From assembly GCA_041499965.1 (NCBI GenBank), contig JBGQLG010000004.1:1-64000 (forward strand): a stretch of 64,000 bases of DNA. Reading direction: 5' to 3'. The notes beneath the pieces are model-generated. The model saw only the letters and a program-made list of their open reading frames with translations, was not told where the DNA came from and searched no databases. Below, one piece after another: positions 54,926-62,765 of the stretch (position 1 is its first letter; every line of letters begins with the position of its first letter). Source of the stretch: AR5 sp041499965. GTDB taxonomy: Bacteria > Methylomirabilota > Methylomirabilia > Rokubacteriales > CSP1-6. A program made the position numbers and the translations under genes.

Positions 54926-54961
54926 ATCCTCCACAGCCCTGGCCCGCCCGGGCGGGGCGCC

Positions 54962-55915
54962 TCAGTAGCCGCGGGCGCGGTCCACGACCTGGAGCAACGG
55001 ACGGTCGGAGAGGAAGCGCCGCAGGTTGTCCACCCAGAGCGCCGCCACGAGCGAGTCGCGGTCGGGATGCAGGCCGCCGACGTGGGGCAGCACCACGATG
55101 CCGGGCGTCGTCCAGAACGGATGCTCGGCCGGCAACGGCTCCGTCGTGAACACGTCCAGCACGGCGCCGGTGATCCGGCGCTCGCGTACGGCGGAGACCA
55201 GGTCGGCGTCGACGACGAGATCGCCGCGCCCGAAGTTCAAGACCCACGCGCTCGGTTTCAGCCCGGCCAGCGCGGCCTTGTCGATGATCCCTCGGGTCTC
55301 GGCCGTGGAGGGCAGGAGCAGGAGCACGTAGTCCGATTCCGCGAGCACGCGTGCCGTTTCAGAGGGCGCGTGCACGCGCTCGACGTGCGGGATCGCCGTC
55401 GGCTCCCGCTTGGTGCCGATCACGCGCATGCCGAGCCCCGTCGCCAGCCGCGCCACCTCGACGCCGATCGCACCCAGCCCGAGGATGCCCAGCGTGGCGC
55501 CGGCCAGCGTGGGATTCACGCGGCGCCGCCAGCGTCCCGCCGCCTGATCCAGCACGATGCCCGCCAGATCCTTGGAGCACAGGAAGAGCGCCGCCAGGAT
55601 GTGCTCGGACATCTGCACGCGATGCGTGCCCCGCGCGCACGTCAGCGCGGCGCCCGCCGGCGTGTCGGCCCCGAGCCATTGCTCGCAGCCGCCGGTCAGC
55701 GATTGGATCCAGCGTAGTCGCGGCGCCCGGGTGGCGAGCGTGCTCGGCGGCCGCCAGGCCAGCAGCGCGTCAGCCTTGGCCAGCAGTGAATCGGGCGGAT
55801 CGGACTTGAGCGGTGTGGTGATCAGCTCGACCGAGCCCGCGAGGCCGGCCGCCTCCGCCGCGCGCAGGTAGGGACCGGCCTCGTCGAGCCACAGCAGGAC
55901 GGACGGCGTGGGGAC
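54962..55915 (-). CDS. D-isomer-specific 2-hydroxyacid dehydrogenase (start unresolved)
   Basis: This protein has the NAD-binding Rossmann motif GILGLGAIGVEVARL, the substrate arginine region LNFGRGDLVV, the catalytic glutamate region in FTTEPLPAEHPFW and histidine in PHVGGLHPD. The order matches 2-hydroxyacid dehydrogenases of the glyoxylate/phosphoglycerate type. Family similarity starts at about 55915, but no ATG, GTG or TTG stands there in frame. The nearest in-frame ATG (56035) would lie 120 bases inside the rhodanese-ThiF gene and add an unrelated stretch, so the boundary given is the start of similarity, not a start codon. A CTG start near 55897 is possible. Confidence 0.75.
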   Translation of the reverse strand, partial: VPTPSVLLWLDEAGPYLRAAEAAGLAGSVELITTPLKSDPPDSLLAKADALLAWRPPSTLATRAPRLRWIQSLTGGCEQWLGADTPAGAALTCARGTHRVQMSEHILAALFLCSKDLAGIVLDQAAGRWRRRVNPTLAGATLGILGLGAIGVEVARLATGLGMRVIGTKREPTAIPHVERVHAPSETARVLAESDYVLLLLPSTAETRGIIDKAALAGLKPSAWVLNFGRGDLVVDADLVSAVRERRITGAVLDVFTTEPLPAEHPFWTTPGIVVLPHVGGLHPDRDSLVAALWVDNLRRFLSDRPLLQVVDRARGY

Positions 55916-57165
55916 TAGCTTCCGGCCCGCGCCGGAGCGCTGACCGCCTCCCCCTGGCCGTTGGGCGAGGGCTCGCAGGTCGCGCCGCCCTCGTGGTGGA
56001 TCGACAGGTCCTTGATGGTCGGCGACGTCCCGCACAGCGGGCAGTTGGGATCCCGCCGCAGCCGGACCTCGCGGAAGCGCATGCCGAGCGCGTCGTACGT
56101 CAGCAGGCGTCCGATCAGCGGCTCGCCGATGCCGAGCAGCAGCTTCACGGTTTCCGTCGCCTGCACCATCCCGATCATGCCTGGGAGCACGCCCAGGACC
56201 CCGGCCTCACTTCAGGAGGGCACCAACCCCGGTGGTGGTGGTGTGGGGTACAGGCACCGGTAGCACGGGCCCTGGTTCGGGGCGAACACCGTGGCCATGC
56301 CCTCGAACTGGAAGATCGAGCCGTGCACGTTGGTCTTGCCGGCCAGGTAGCAGGCGTCGTTGACGAGATAGCGCGTCTCGAAGTTGTCCGAGCCGTCGAC
56401 GACGAGGTCGTAGTCCTTGATGACGTCCATCACGTTGTCGACGGTGATGCGCATCGGCAGCGAGACGACGTTGACGTCGGGGTTGAGCGCCTTCAGCGTG
56501 CGTGTGCCCGACTCGACCTTCGGCTTGCCGACGTCCGCCGTCGTGTGCAGGATCTGGCGCTGCAGGTTCGTGATGTCGACGGTGTCGCCGTCCATCAGCC
56601 CGAGCGTGCCCACGCCGGCCGCCGCCAGGTAGAGCGCGGTCGGCGAGCCGAGACCCCCGGCGCCGATGAGCAACACCTTGGAGCGCAACAGCTTCCGCTG
56701 GCCCTTGTCGCCGACCTGATTCAGCAGGAAGTGGCGGCTGTAGCGCTGGAGCTGATCGGGATTGAGCGGCTGGTCCTTGACGGTCGGCAGGCCCGACTGC
56801 GCCCACTTCTGGTAGCCGCCTTGTAGATTCGTGACGTTCTGATAGCCGAGCTCGTGCAGCGCCTTGGCGGCGAGCATCGAGCGCAGCCCGGTCTGGCAGT
56901 ACAGCATGATCGGCGTGGTCGGGTCGGTCACGGCTGCGCCCACACGGAACTCCAGGAAGCCCCGGCTGATGTTGCTGGCAGCCTCGATGTGCCCGTCGCG
57001 GAACTCGTCGGGGTCCCGCACGTCGATGACCACCAGCGGCTCGTTGGCGGCCAGGCGCCGCTGCAGGTCGGCCGGCCCCTGCTCGGGGATGACCTGCCGG
57101 GCCTCGGCCAGCATTTCCTTCAGAGTTTTCATCTGGGTGATGTTACCCCCATTTCCGGTCGACAT
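55915..57165 (-). CDS. Rhodanese-ThiF/MoeB adenylyltransferase with in-frame TGA at the conserved Cys (candidate selenoprotein)
   Basis: Read through one TGA, this is a 416-residue protein. A rhodanese domain (about 30-125) has the persulfide cysteine C90 in YCQTGLR. A ThiF/MoeB domain (about 135-385) has the ATP loop GAGGLGS, DGSDNFETR and zinc pairs C301/C304 (CYRC) and C375/C378 (CPLC). After PPPPGLVPS the family has cysteine followed by (A/S)EAGVLGVLPG. Here that cysteine codon is TGA (56212-56214), and the following sequence continues in frame (SEAGVLGVLPGM). The cysteine is the one linked to the sulfur-carrier protein. The protein should adenylate ThiS/MoaD-like carriers and load sulfur from rhodanese. 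ATG 57132 is an alternative start. Pseudogene or sequencing error remain possible. Confidence 0.8.
56180..56214 (-). promoter_or_regulatory. Candidate bacterial SECIS element after the in-frame TGA
   Basis: On the minus strand the TGA (56214-56212) is followed by 14 bases and then the perfect stem CCTGGG/CCCAGG with a CGTGCT loop (56197-56180). The loop begins 20 bases after the TGA and has G as its second base. Bacterial SECIS elements lie just 3' of the UGA with a small G-containing apical loop at roughly this distance. A GGUC/GAUC pairing could extend the stem. Confidence 0.6.
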
Positions 57166-57229
57166 TCAACCGAGCCGCGCCGGTTTCGTGGCCGATCCCC
57201 GGTGTTTCTCGGGCCTGGAGAGCGGCTGC

Positions 57230-57235
57230 TATACT
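57230..57235 (+). promoter_or_regulatory. -10 box (TATACT) of the dTDP-sugar operon
   Basis: GCTATACTCG lies with its last T twelve bases before ATG 57247, for a leader of about five bases. Confidence 0.5.
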
Positions 57236-57246
57236 CGCCGAACTCG

Positions 57247-58128
57247 ATGAGCGACACCAGAAAAGGCATCGTGCTTGCGGGTGGCGCCGGCACCCGGCTG
57301 TACCCCTTGACGCTGGCGGTGAGCAAGCAGCTCGTCCCCGTCTACAACAAGCCGATGATCTACTACCCGCTCTCCACACTGATGCTGGCCGGCATCCGCG
57401 AGATTCTGGTCATCACGACGCCCCACGATCAGGCGAACTTCCAGCGCCTCCTCGGCGACGGCCGCCAGATCGGTCTCAGCGTCGAGTATGCCGTGCAGCC
57501 GGAGCCGGCCGGCATCGCCCAGGCCTTCCTGATCGGCCGCGATTTCATCGGGCGTCATCCGGTCGCGCTCGCCCTTGGCGACAACCTGTTCTACGGCCAC
57601 GGGCTGACCGAGTCGCTCCAGCGCGCCGCCGCTCGCCCCGAAGGCGGAACGATCTTCGCGTACTGGGTGCGCGACCCCGAGCGCTACGGCGTCGTCGATT
57701 TCGACGCGGCCGGCCGCGTGGTGGCGATCGAGGAGAAGCCGGTGCGGCCCCGCTCGTCGTGGGCGGTGACCGGTCTCTACTTCTACGACGCGCGGGTCGT
57801 CGAGATCGCCGCCGGCCTCACGCCCTCCGCCCGCGGTGAGCTGGAGATCACCGACGTCAACGGTGCCTACCTGCGGCAGGGCCGCTTGCACGTCGAGAAG
57901 CTGGGGCGCGGGGTGGCGTGGCTGGACACCGGCACCCACGAGGCGCTGTTGCAGGCCGGCACGTTCATCCAGACGCTGGAGACCCGCCAGGGGCTGATGG
58001 TCGCGTGCCTGGAGGAGATCGCCTACCGCATGGGCTGGATCGGCGCCGCCGACGTCGAGCGCATCGCCAAGCCGATGCGTGACAACGCCTACGGCCAGTA
58101 CCTCCTGCGCTTGCTGGCCGAGCCATGA
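57247..58128 (+). CDS. rmlA: Glucose-1-phosphate thymidylyltransferase (RmlA)
   Basis: This 293-residue enzyme makes dTDP-glucose. The nucleotide-binding signature GIVLAGGAGTRLYPLT is at the N-terminus, with SKQLVPVYNKPMIYYPLS next, ALGDNLFYG in the middle and EITDVNGAYL and WLDTGTHEAL later. It is very close in length to classic RmlA. The operon continues with an epimerase-like gene and rmlB, so a dTDP-deoxysugar is probably made for surface polysaccharide. Confidence 0.95.
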   Translation: MSDTRKGIVLAGGAGTRLYPLTLAVSKQLVPVYNKPMIYYPLSTLMLAGIREILVITTPHDQANFQRLLGDGRQIGLSVEYAVQPEPAGIAQAFLIGRDFIGRHPVALALGDNLFYGHGLTESLQRAAARPEGGTIFAYWVRDPERYGVVDFDAAGRVVAIEEKPVRPRSSWAVTGLYFYDARVVEIAAGLTPSARGELEITDVNGAYLRQGRLHVEKLGRGVAWLDTGTHEALLQAGTFIQTLETRQGLMVACLEEIAYRMGWIGAADVERIAKPMRDNAYGQYLLRLLAEP

Positions 58129-58136
58129 CCGCGTGC

Positions 58137-58142
58137 TATCCT
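58137..58142 (+). promoter_or_regulatory. -10 box (TATCCT) before the RmlC-like gene
   Basis: GCTATCCTCA lies 11 bases before ATG 58154; the leader would be about five bases. It suggests a second start inside the sugar cluster. Confidence 0.4.
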
Positions 58143-58153
58143 CACACGGTCTG

Positions 58154-58693
58154 ATGGACATTTCCCGCGACGCCAAGCGCGCGTTCCAGCTGCAGACGTA
58201 CGCACCGGCGCCGGCGATCGAGGGCGTCGCGCTGGTCACGCTCAGGCGCCACGCCGACGACGGCGGCAGCCTCACCGAGCTGGCCCGGCTCACCGAGGGC
58301 GGCGGCACCGAAGGCCTGGAAGGATTCAGCGTGCGCCAGGTCAACTACAGCGAGCTGGCGCCGGGCACGATCAAGGCGTTCCACCTGCACGTGCGCCAGA
58401 CCGACGTCTGGTACGTGCCGCCCGGCGACCGCATGCTGATCGTGCTGCTCGACGTGCGTCAGGGCTCGCCGACCGAGAGCGCGCGCATGCGCCTGGTGCT
58501 CGGCGATGGCGCCTCCCGGCTGCTGCGCATCCCGCCCGGCGTCGCCCACGGCGTGCGTAACCTGGCCACCTCGCCCGGCCGCATCATCTACTTCACCGAC
58601 CTGCACTTCTCGGCCGAGCCGTCCTCCAGCGACGAAGGCCGGCTGCCGTGGGACTTCGCGGGCGCCGACGTGTGGGAGGTCACGCGCGGCTAG
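58154..58693 (+). CDS. dTDP-4-dehydrorhamnose 3,5-epimerase-like cupin (RmlC-like)
   Basis: This 179-residue protein resembles RmlC but is divergent. The beta-barrel pattern is seen in FSVRQVNYSELAPGTIKAFHLH, where the histidine pair HLH would align with the catalytic base, then DVWYVPPGD, LLRIPPGVAHGVRNL and FTDLHFS. The family tyrosine acid is not obvious, so catalysis is less certain. It lies between rmlA and rmlB and ends flush with rmlB, which supports a sugar-nucleotide role. Confidence 0.75.
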   Translation: MDISRDAKRAFQLQTYAPAPAIEGVALVTLRRHADDGGSLTELARLTEGGGTEGLEGFSVRQVNYSELAPGTIKAFHLHVRQTDVWYVPPGDRMLIVLLDVRQGSPTESARMRLVLGDGASRLLRIPPGVAHGVRNLATSPGRIIYFTDLHFSAEPSSSDEGRLPWDFAGADVWEVTRG

Positions 58694-59692
58694 ATGAAGC
58701 TGCTGGTCACGGGCGGGTGTGGCTTCATCGGCTCCAGCTTCATCCGCACCGTGCTGACCACGCATCCCGACGACAGCGTCGTCAACCTCGACAAGCTGAC
58801 CTACGCCGGCAACCCCGCCAACCTGGCCGACGTCGAGCGCGATCCCCGCTACGCGTTCGTCCACGGTGACATCGGCGACGCCACGCTCGTGCGCGACGTC
58901 GCCCACGGCATGGACGCGGTCGTGAACTTCGCCGCCCCCAGCCACGTCGACCGCTCGATCCTCGACCCCGACGAATTCTTGAAGACGAGCGTCCTCGGCG
59001 TGCACGTGCTGCTGGAGACGGTGCGCGAGCTGCGCATCCCGCGCTTCCTGCAGATCAGCACCGACGAGGTGTACGGCTCGATCGCGTCCGGGGCCGCCCG
59101 CGAGGACGCGCCGCTGCAGCCGTCCAACCCGTACTCGGCGGCCAAGGCCGGTGGCGACCTGCTGGCGCTGGCCGCCTGGCGCACGCACGGGGTGCCGGTG
59201 GTCATCACGCGCTCGTCCAACAACTTCGGGCCCTACCAGTACCCGGAGAAGCTCGTGCCGCTGTTCGTCACCAACGCCCTCGACGACCGGCCGCTGCCGC
59301 TGTACGGCGACGGCCGCCAGGTCCGCGACTGGCTCTACGTGCTCGACAACTGCGCGGCGATCGACCTGGTGCTGCGGCGTGGGCGTGACGGCGAGGTCTA
59401 CAACGTCGGCGGAGGCCACGAGGTCGCCAACGGCGCGCTCACGCGCGAGATCCTGCAATTGCTCGGCAAGCCCGAGAGCCTCGTGCAGCCGGTGGCCGAC
59501 CGCCCCGGTCACGACCGCCGTTACGCGCTCGACGCCACCAAGCTCGGGAGCCTCGGCTGGGCGCCGCGCTATCCGTTCGCCTCGGCCCTCGAGTCGACGG
59601 TGCGCTGGTACTGCGAGCACGAGGCGTGGTGGCGGCCGCTGAAGTCCGGCGAGTTCCGCGCGTACTACGAGCGGCAGTACGGCCGGCGATGA
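58694..59692 (+). CDS. rmlB: dTDP-glucose 4,6-dehydratase (RmlB)
   Basis: This 332-residue short-chain-type dehydratase converts dTDP-glucose to the 4-keto-6-deoxy form. The NAD-binding motif GGCGFIGSSF is at the N-terminus, AAPSHVDRSI and the TDEVYGSI active-site strand follow, then YSAAKAGGD with the catalytic tyrosine and lysine, and SNNFGPYQYPEKLVP. It starts directly after the RmlC-like stop with no gap. Confidence 0.93.
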   Translation: MKLLVTGGCGFIGSSFIRTVLTTHPDDSVVNLDKLTYAGNPANLADVERDPRYAFVHGDIGDATLVRDVAHGMDAVVNFAAPSHVDRSILDPDEFLKTSVLGVHVLLETVRELRIPRFLQISTDEVYGSIASGAAREDAPLQPSNPYSAAKAGGDLLALAAWRTHGVPVVITRSSNNFGPYQYPEKLVPLFVTNALDDRPLPLYGDGRQVRDWLYVLDNCAAIDLVLRRGRDGEVYNVGGGHEVANGALTREILQLLGKPESLVQPVADRPGHDRRYALDATKLGSLGWAPRYPFASALESTVRWYCEHEAWWRPLKSGEFRAYYERQYGRR

Positions 59693-59711
59693 GCCGGCCG
59701 GTCGAGGCGCC

Positions 59712-60734
59712 ATGAAGGCCCGGATCGCGGTGCTGGCCGGCCTTGCCGTCGCCCTGCTGGTGCCGGTCTCCCTCGTCCTGGCCCGCCCGGCCGCGCGCGA
59801 GCCGCGGCCGCACCCCAAGGACATGCCGGCGGTGCCGTCGTACGTGGAGCGCGTCGAGCCCGCCCTGGTCGGCCTGCACGTGCGGGCGGCCGAGAACCGG
59901 CCGTCGTCGGCGCGGCTCGGCACCCGCCGCTTCGGCACCGGCGTCATCTTCGACCCGCGCGGCTACGTCGTCACGGTCAGCTACGTCGTCCTCGACGCGC
60001 TCCGCATCGAGGCCCGCATGCTGGATGGCCGCTCGGTGCCGGCCCGGCTGGTGGGCCTCGACCTCGACACCGGGCTGGCGGTGGTGCGCCTGGAGGGCGC
60101 CGGCCCGTGGCCGGCGGCCGAGCTGCGGCCCTCGAGCGACCTGCGGGTGGGGGCGGTGACCGGCACGGTCGGGGTGGACGAGGACGGTGACCTCGTGCAC
60201 GCCACGACCACGCTGCGCTCGGTCCGGCGCTTCTCGGCGTTCTGGGAGTACATGCTCGACCGCGCGCTGATGCTGGAGCCGTCGATGTCGACGTGGGGCG
60301 GCAGCGCCGCCGTCGACGAGCGCGGGCGCGTGGTCGGCATCGTCTCGCTCCGGCTGGGCGAGGCGCCCTACGTGAGCCTGGCCATCCCCGCCGAGGAGTT
60401 CCTCGCGGTCAAGGACGAGCTGGTCACGGCCGGCCGCGTCGTGAGCCGGCGGCCCCGGCCCTGGATCGGCCTCTACACGGCGGCCCAGCCCGGCCGCGTG
60501 GTCGTCGACGGCTTCAACGAGGCCGGCCCCGCCCGCGAGGCCGGGTTCCGCCGCGGTGACCAGATCGTCGGGGTCGACGGCGTCGACGTGGCCTCCCAGG
60601 AGGAGTTCTACGCGCAGATGTGGCGGCGCCGGGCCGGCGACACCATCGAGGTCTCCGTGCGGCGCAACGACCGCGTGCAGGTCATCAGCGTGCGGTCCAT
60701 CGATCGCCATCGCCTGTATCCGAGTCCGCGCTGA
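59712..60734 (+). CDS. Catalytically degenerate HtrA-like protein (trypsin-like fold + PDZ)
   Basis: This 340-residue protein has a signal peptide or membrane anchor (about 5-25), an HtrA-like trypsin domain and a PDZ domain (about 245-335, VVVDGFNEAGPAREAGFRRGD). Aligning by flanking motifs, all three catalytic residues seem lost: the TNAHVV histidine site reads TVSYVV (Tyr at 91), the DLALV aspartate site reads GLAVV (Gly at 121) and the GNSGGP serine site reads TWGGSA (Trp at 195). It is therefore probably a binding or scaffold protein. It follows rmlB by 19 bases, so a link to surface-polysaccharide export is possible. Confidence 0.78.
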   Translation: MKARIAVLAGLAVALLVPVSLVLARPAAREPRPHPKDMPAVPSYVERVEPALVGLHVRAAENRPSSARLGTRRFGTGVIFDPRGYVVTVSYVVLDALRIEARMLDGRSVPARLVGLDLDTGLAVVRLEGAGPWPAAELRPSSDLRVGAVTGTVGVDEDGDLVHATTTLRSVRRFSAFWEYMLDRALMLEPSMSTWGGSAAVDERGRVVGIVSLRLGEAPYVSLAIPAEEFLAVKDELVTAGRVVSRRPRPWIGLYTAAQPGRVVVDGFNEAGPAREAGFRRGDQIVGVDGVDVASQEEFYAQMWRRRAGDTIEVSVRRNDRVQVISVRSIDRHRLYPSPR

Positions 60735-60736
60735 GT

Positions 60737-60742
60737 TAGACT
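60737..60742 (+). promoter_or_regulatory. -10 box (TAGACT) of the HD gene
   Basis: TAGACT lies seven bases before ATG 60750, so the mRNA would start within a base of the start codon. Confidence 0.4.
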
Positions 60743-60749
60743 CGGCCTC

Positions 60750-62156
60750 ATGAAGGGCGCGGCCGACACGTACCAGGGGCGCGGCCTCATCGCCGACCCG
60801 ATCCACCAGTACATCCTCTACACGCGCCCGGGCGGCATCCCGGGCGAGGCCACCGAGCAGGACCTGATCGACACGCCGTGGGTCCAGCGGCTGCGCCGCG
60901 TGCCCCAGCTGCAGTCGGCCCGCTGGGTGTTTCCCGCCGCCGAGCACAGCCGCTTCCAGCACTCGCTGGGCGCCATGCACCTGGCCGGGCGCTTCGCCCA
61001 GCAGCTCTACCCCTCGCTGCGGGCCGTCTTCCCCGACGCGCCCTCGGCCCCGCTGATCGAGGAGCTGCTGCGCATGGCCGGCCTGCTGCACGACGTCGGT
61101 CACGGGCCCTTCGGCCACTTCTTCGACGACAACTTCCTGATCGACTACGACCTCACCCACGAGCTGCTCGGCCAGCGCATCATCCGCGAGGAGCTGGCCG
61201 ATCCGCTGCGCGGGCTGCGGCGCAGCCCCAGCGGGGCGTTCAACGCCGACGAGCAGATCGACCCGGAGTGGATCTGCTACCTGATGGGGAAGGCGTACAC
61301 TCACCCGCTGGAGTCGCACCCGAAGTGGCTGCCGTTCCTCAAGCCGCTGCTCTCGGGCGTCTTCACGGCCGACAACATGGACTACGTGCTCCGCGACGCC
61401 TACATGTGCGGGGTGGCGGTGGGCCCGATCGACATCGAGCGCATCATCTACTACTCGTTCTTCTCCGAGAAGGGGTTGACGCTCGACCGCAGCGGGCTGC
61501 AGGCGTTCACGATGTTCCTGAACGCGCGCTTCTACATGTACACAAACGTCTACTACCACCGCACGACGCGCGGCATCGACCTGCACCTGAAGGAGATCTT
61601 CCGCGACACGATGAAGATCGCCTTTCCCTACGACCTGACCAAGGAGCTGCACCCCTACCTGCACCTGACGGAGTGGACGCTGCTGGAGGAGGTCGGCCGC
61701 TGGCACGACTCCGACGACGCCGAGCGGCGGGCGCTCGGAGCGGAGTGGCGCCACGTGCTCGACCGGCGGCTCAAGTGGCGCATGTCGGGCGAGGAAGTGC
61801 TCGACCAGTTCGAGGCGCGCAAGGGCCAGGGCTTCCTGCAGTCCGAGGAGGTCGAGAAGCGCGTGAAGAGCTTCCTGCCGCCGCGGCTGCGCGACGTGCC
61901 CTTCAAGATCGACATGGCGCTGCAGGACCCGCGCCCGCTCAATCCGCTCAAGATGGGCGATCGGCAGATCTACGTGTTCGACGGCGCCTCCGGCTCGGTG
62001 TCCGAGGAGCCGCTCAGCGAGATCCTCAAGTACCTGCCCGGCAAGGTGGCCCAGTGCCGGATCTTCGCGATGAACCACGAGCACGACGCCGCCCTGGCCC
62101 TGGCGCTCAAGCGCGCGCTCAACGAGGAGCCGCCCTCGATCGTGACCAACGTCTGA
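60750..62156 (+). CDS. HD-domain phosphohydrolase (dNTPase-like, COG1078)
   Basis: This 468-residue protein is a metal-dependent HD phosphohydrolase. Its metal ligands are visible in SRFQHSLGAMHLA (about residue 70), LLHDVGHGPFGHF (about 113) and DNMDYVLRDA (about 210). COG1078 proteins hydrolyse deoxynucleotide triphosphates or related nucleotides. The C-terminal part has no clear motif. It has a -10 box seven bases upstream in place of a ribosome site, and its stop shares one base with the DinB start (TGATG). Confidence 0.87.
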   Translation: MKGAADTYQGRGLIADPIHQYILYTRPGGIPGEATEQDLIDTPWVQRLRRVPQLQSARWVFPAAEHSRFQHSLGAMHLAGRFAQQLYPSLRAVFPDAPSAPLIEELLRMAGLLHDVGHGPFGHFFDDNFLIDYDLTHELLGQRIIREELADPLRGLRRSPSGAFNADEQIDPEWICYLMGKAYTHPLESHPKWLPFLKPLLSGVFTADNMDYVLRDAYMCGVAVGPIDIERIIYYSFFSEKGLTLDRSGLQAFTMFLNARFYMYTNVYYHRTTRGIDLHLKEIFRDTMKIAFPYDLTKELHPYLHLTEWTLLEEVGRWHDSDDAERRALGAEWRHVLDRRLKWRMSGEEVLDQFEARKGQGFLQSEEVEKRVKSFLPPRLRDVPFKIDMALQDPRPLNPLKMGDRQIYVFDGASGSVSEEPLSEILKYLPGKVAQCRIFAMNHEHDAALALALKRALNEEPPSIVTNV

Positions 62157-62677
62157 TGGCCGACAACCCCCTCGCCCCCGCCGAGGTCGCCGCGCTGCTG
62201 CCCGCCACCGTGGCCGCGCTGCGCGCCGAGCTGGCGGCGCTGCCCGAGCGCGTACTGGCCTGGCATCCGGCGCCCGGCGAGTGGTGCGTGAAGGAGGTGC
62301 TCGGCCACCTGATCGAGGCCGACCACCGCGGCTTCGCCGGCCGCATCCGCATCATCCTGGCCGCCGACACGCCGGTGCTCGAGCGGTGGGAGCCGCCCGA
62401 CGTCGCCCGCGCCCGCGGCGACTGCGCGAAGCCGGCTGCCGCGCTGCTCGACGAGCTGACGGCGATGCGACAGGACAGCGCCGCCCTCGCGCGCGGCCTG
62501 CGCGAGGGCGACCTCGACCGCGCCGGCCGTCATCCCACCGTCGGGCTGCTGCGCGTGCGCGACTTGCTGCAGGAGTGGGTGCACCACGACCGCAATCACG
62601 TCCGCCAGGCGCTGGCCAACGTGCAGGCCTACGTGTGGCCGGCGATGGGGAACTCGCAGAAGTTCGCCGGCGACTGA
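62156..62677 (+). CDS. DinB-family protein (metal-binding four-helix bundle)
   Basis: This 173-residue protein has a DinB/YfiT-type bundle with three histidine metal ligands: GHLIEADHRG near residue 49 and WVHHDRNHVRQ near 143. Such proteins bind nickel or zinc and can act as thiol-dependent transferases. The ATG shares its A with the last base of the upstream TGA. It is followed by the second copy of a dispersed repeat. Confidence 0.82.
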   Translation: MADNPLAPAEVAALLPATVAALRAELAALPERVLAWHPAPGEWCVKEVLGHLIEADHRGFAGRIRIILAADTPVLERWEPPDVARARGDCAKPAAALLDELTAMRQDSAALARGLREGDLDRAGRHPTVGLLRVRDLLQEWVHHDRNHVRQALANVQAYVWPAMGNSQKFAGD

Positions 62678-62683
62678 TTTGAT

Positions 62684-62746
62684 GGGGGGCCCCGAGATGG
62701 CCCCCCCCCCCAGCGTTCGGGGCGCCGCGGCGAAGCCGCGACGCCC
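62684..62746. repeat. Dispersed intergenic repeat, copy 2
   Basis: This copy matches 30571-30630: G-run, GGGGCC/GGCCCC hairpin, C10 tract, AGCGTTCGG and a second hairpin GCGGC-GAA-GCCGC inside GGGGCG/CGCCCC. It starts six bases after the DinB stop in a convergent gap. Base pairs in the second stem differ between copies (C-A at its base in copy 1, G-C here). Confidence 0.7.
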
Positions 62747-62765
62747 CTCGATGTCTGTCTCTGGC

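Noticed and set aside
55915..56214. Frameshift as the explanation for the split rhodanese-ThiF frame
   Set aside because: Both parts are in the same frame, so no insertion or deletion is needed; only one codon differs from the family pattern.
59439..62084. Long minus-strand open frame of 881 codons across rmlB, the HtrA-like gene and the HD gene
   Set aside because: Three well-supported plus-strand genes lie beneath it, and the predicted protein has no recognisable domain.
62701..62710. C10 run as a phase-variation switch
   Set aside because: It lies in a noncoding repeat between convergent genes and does not interrupt a reading frame or a recognisable promoter.
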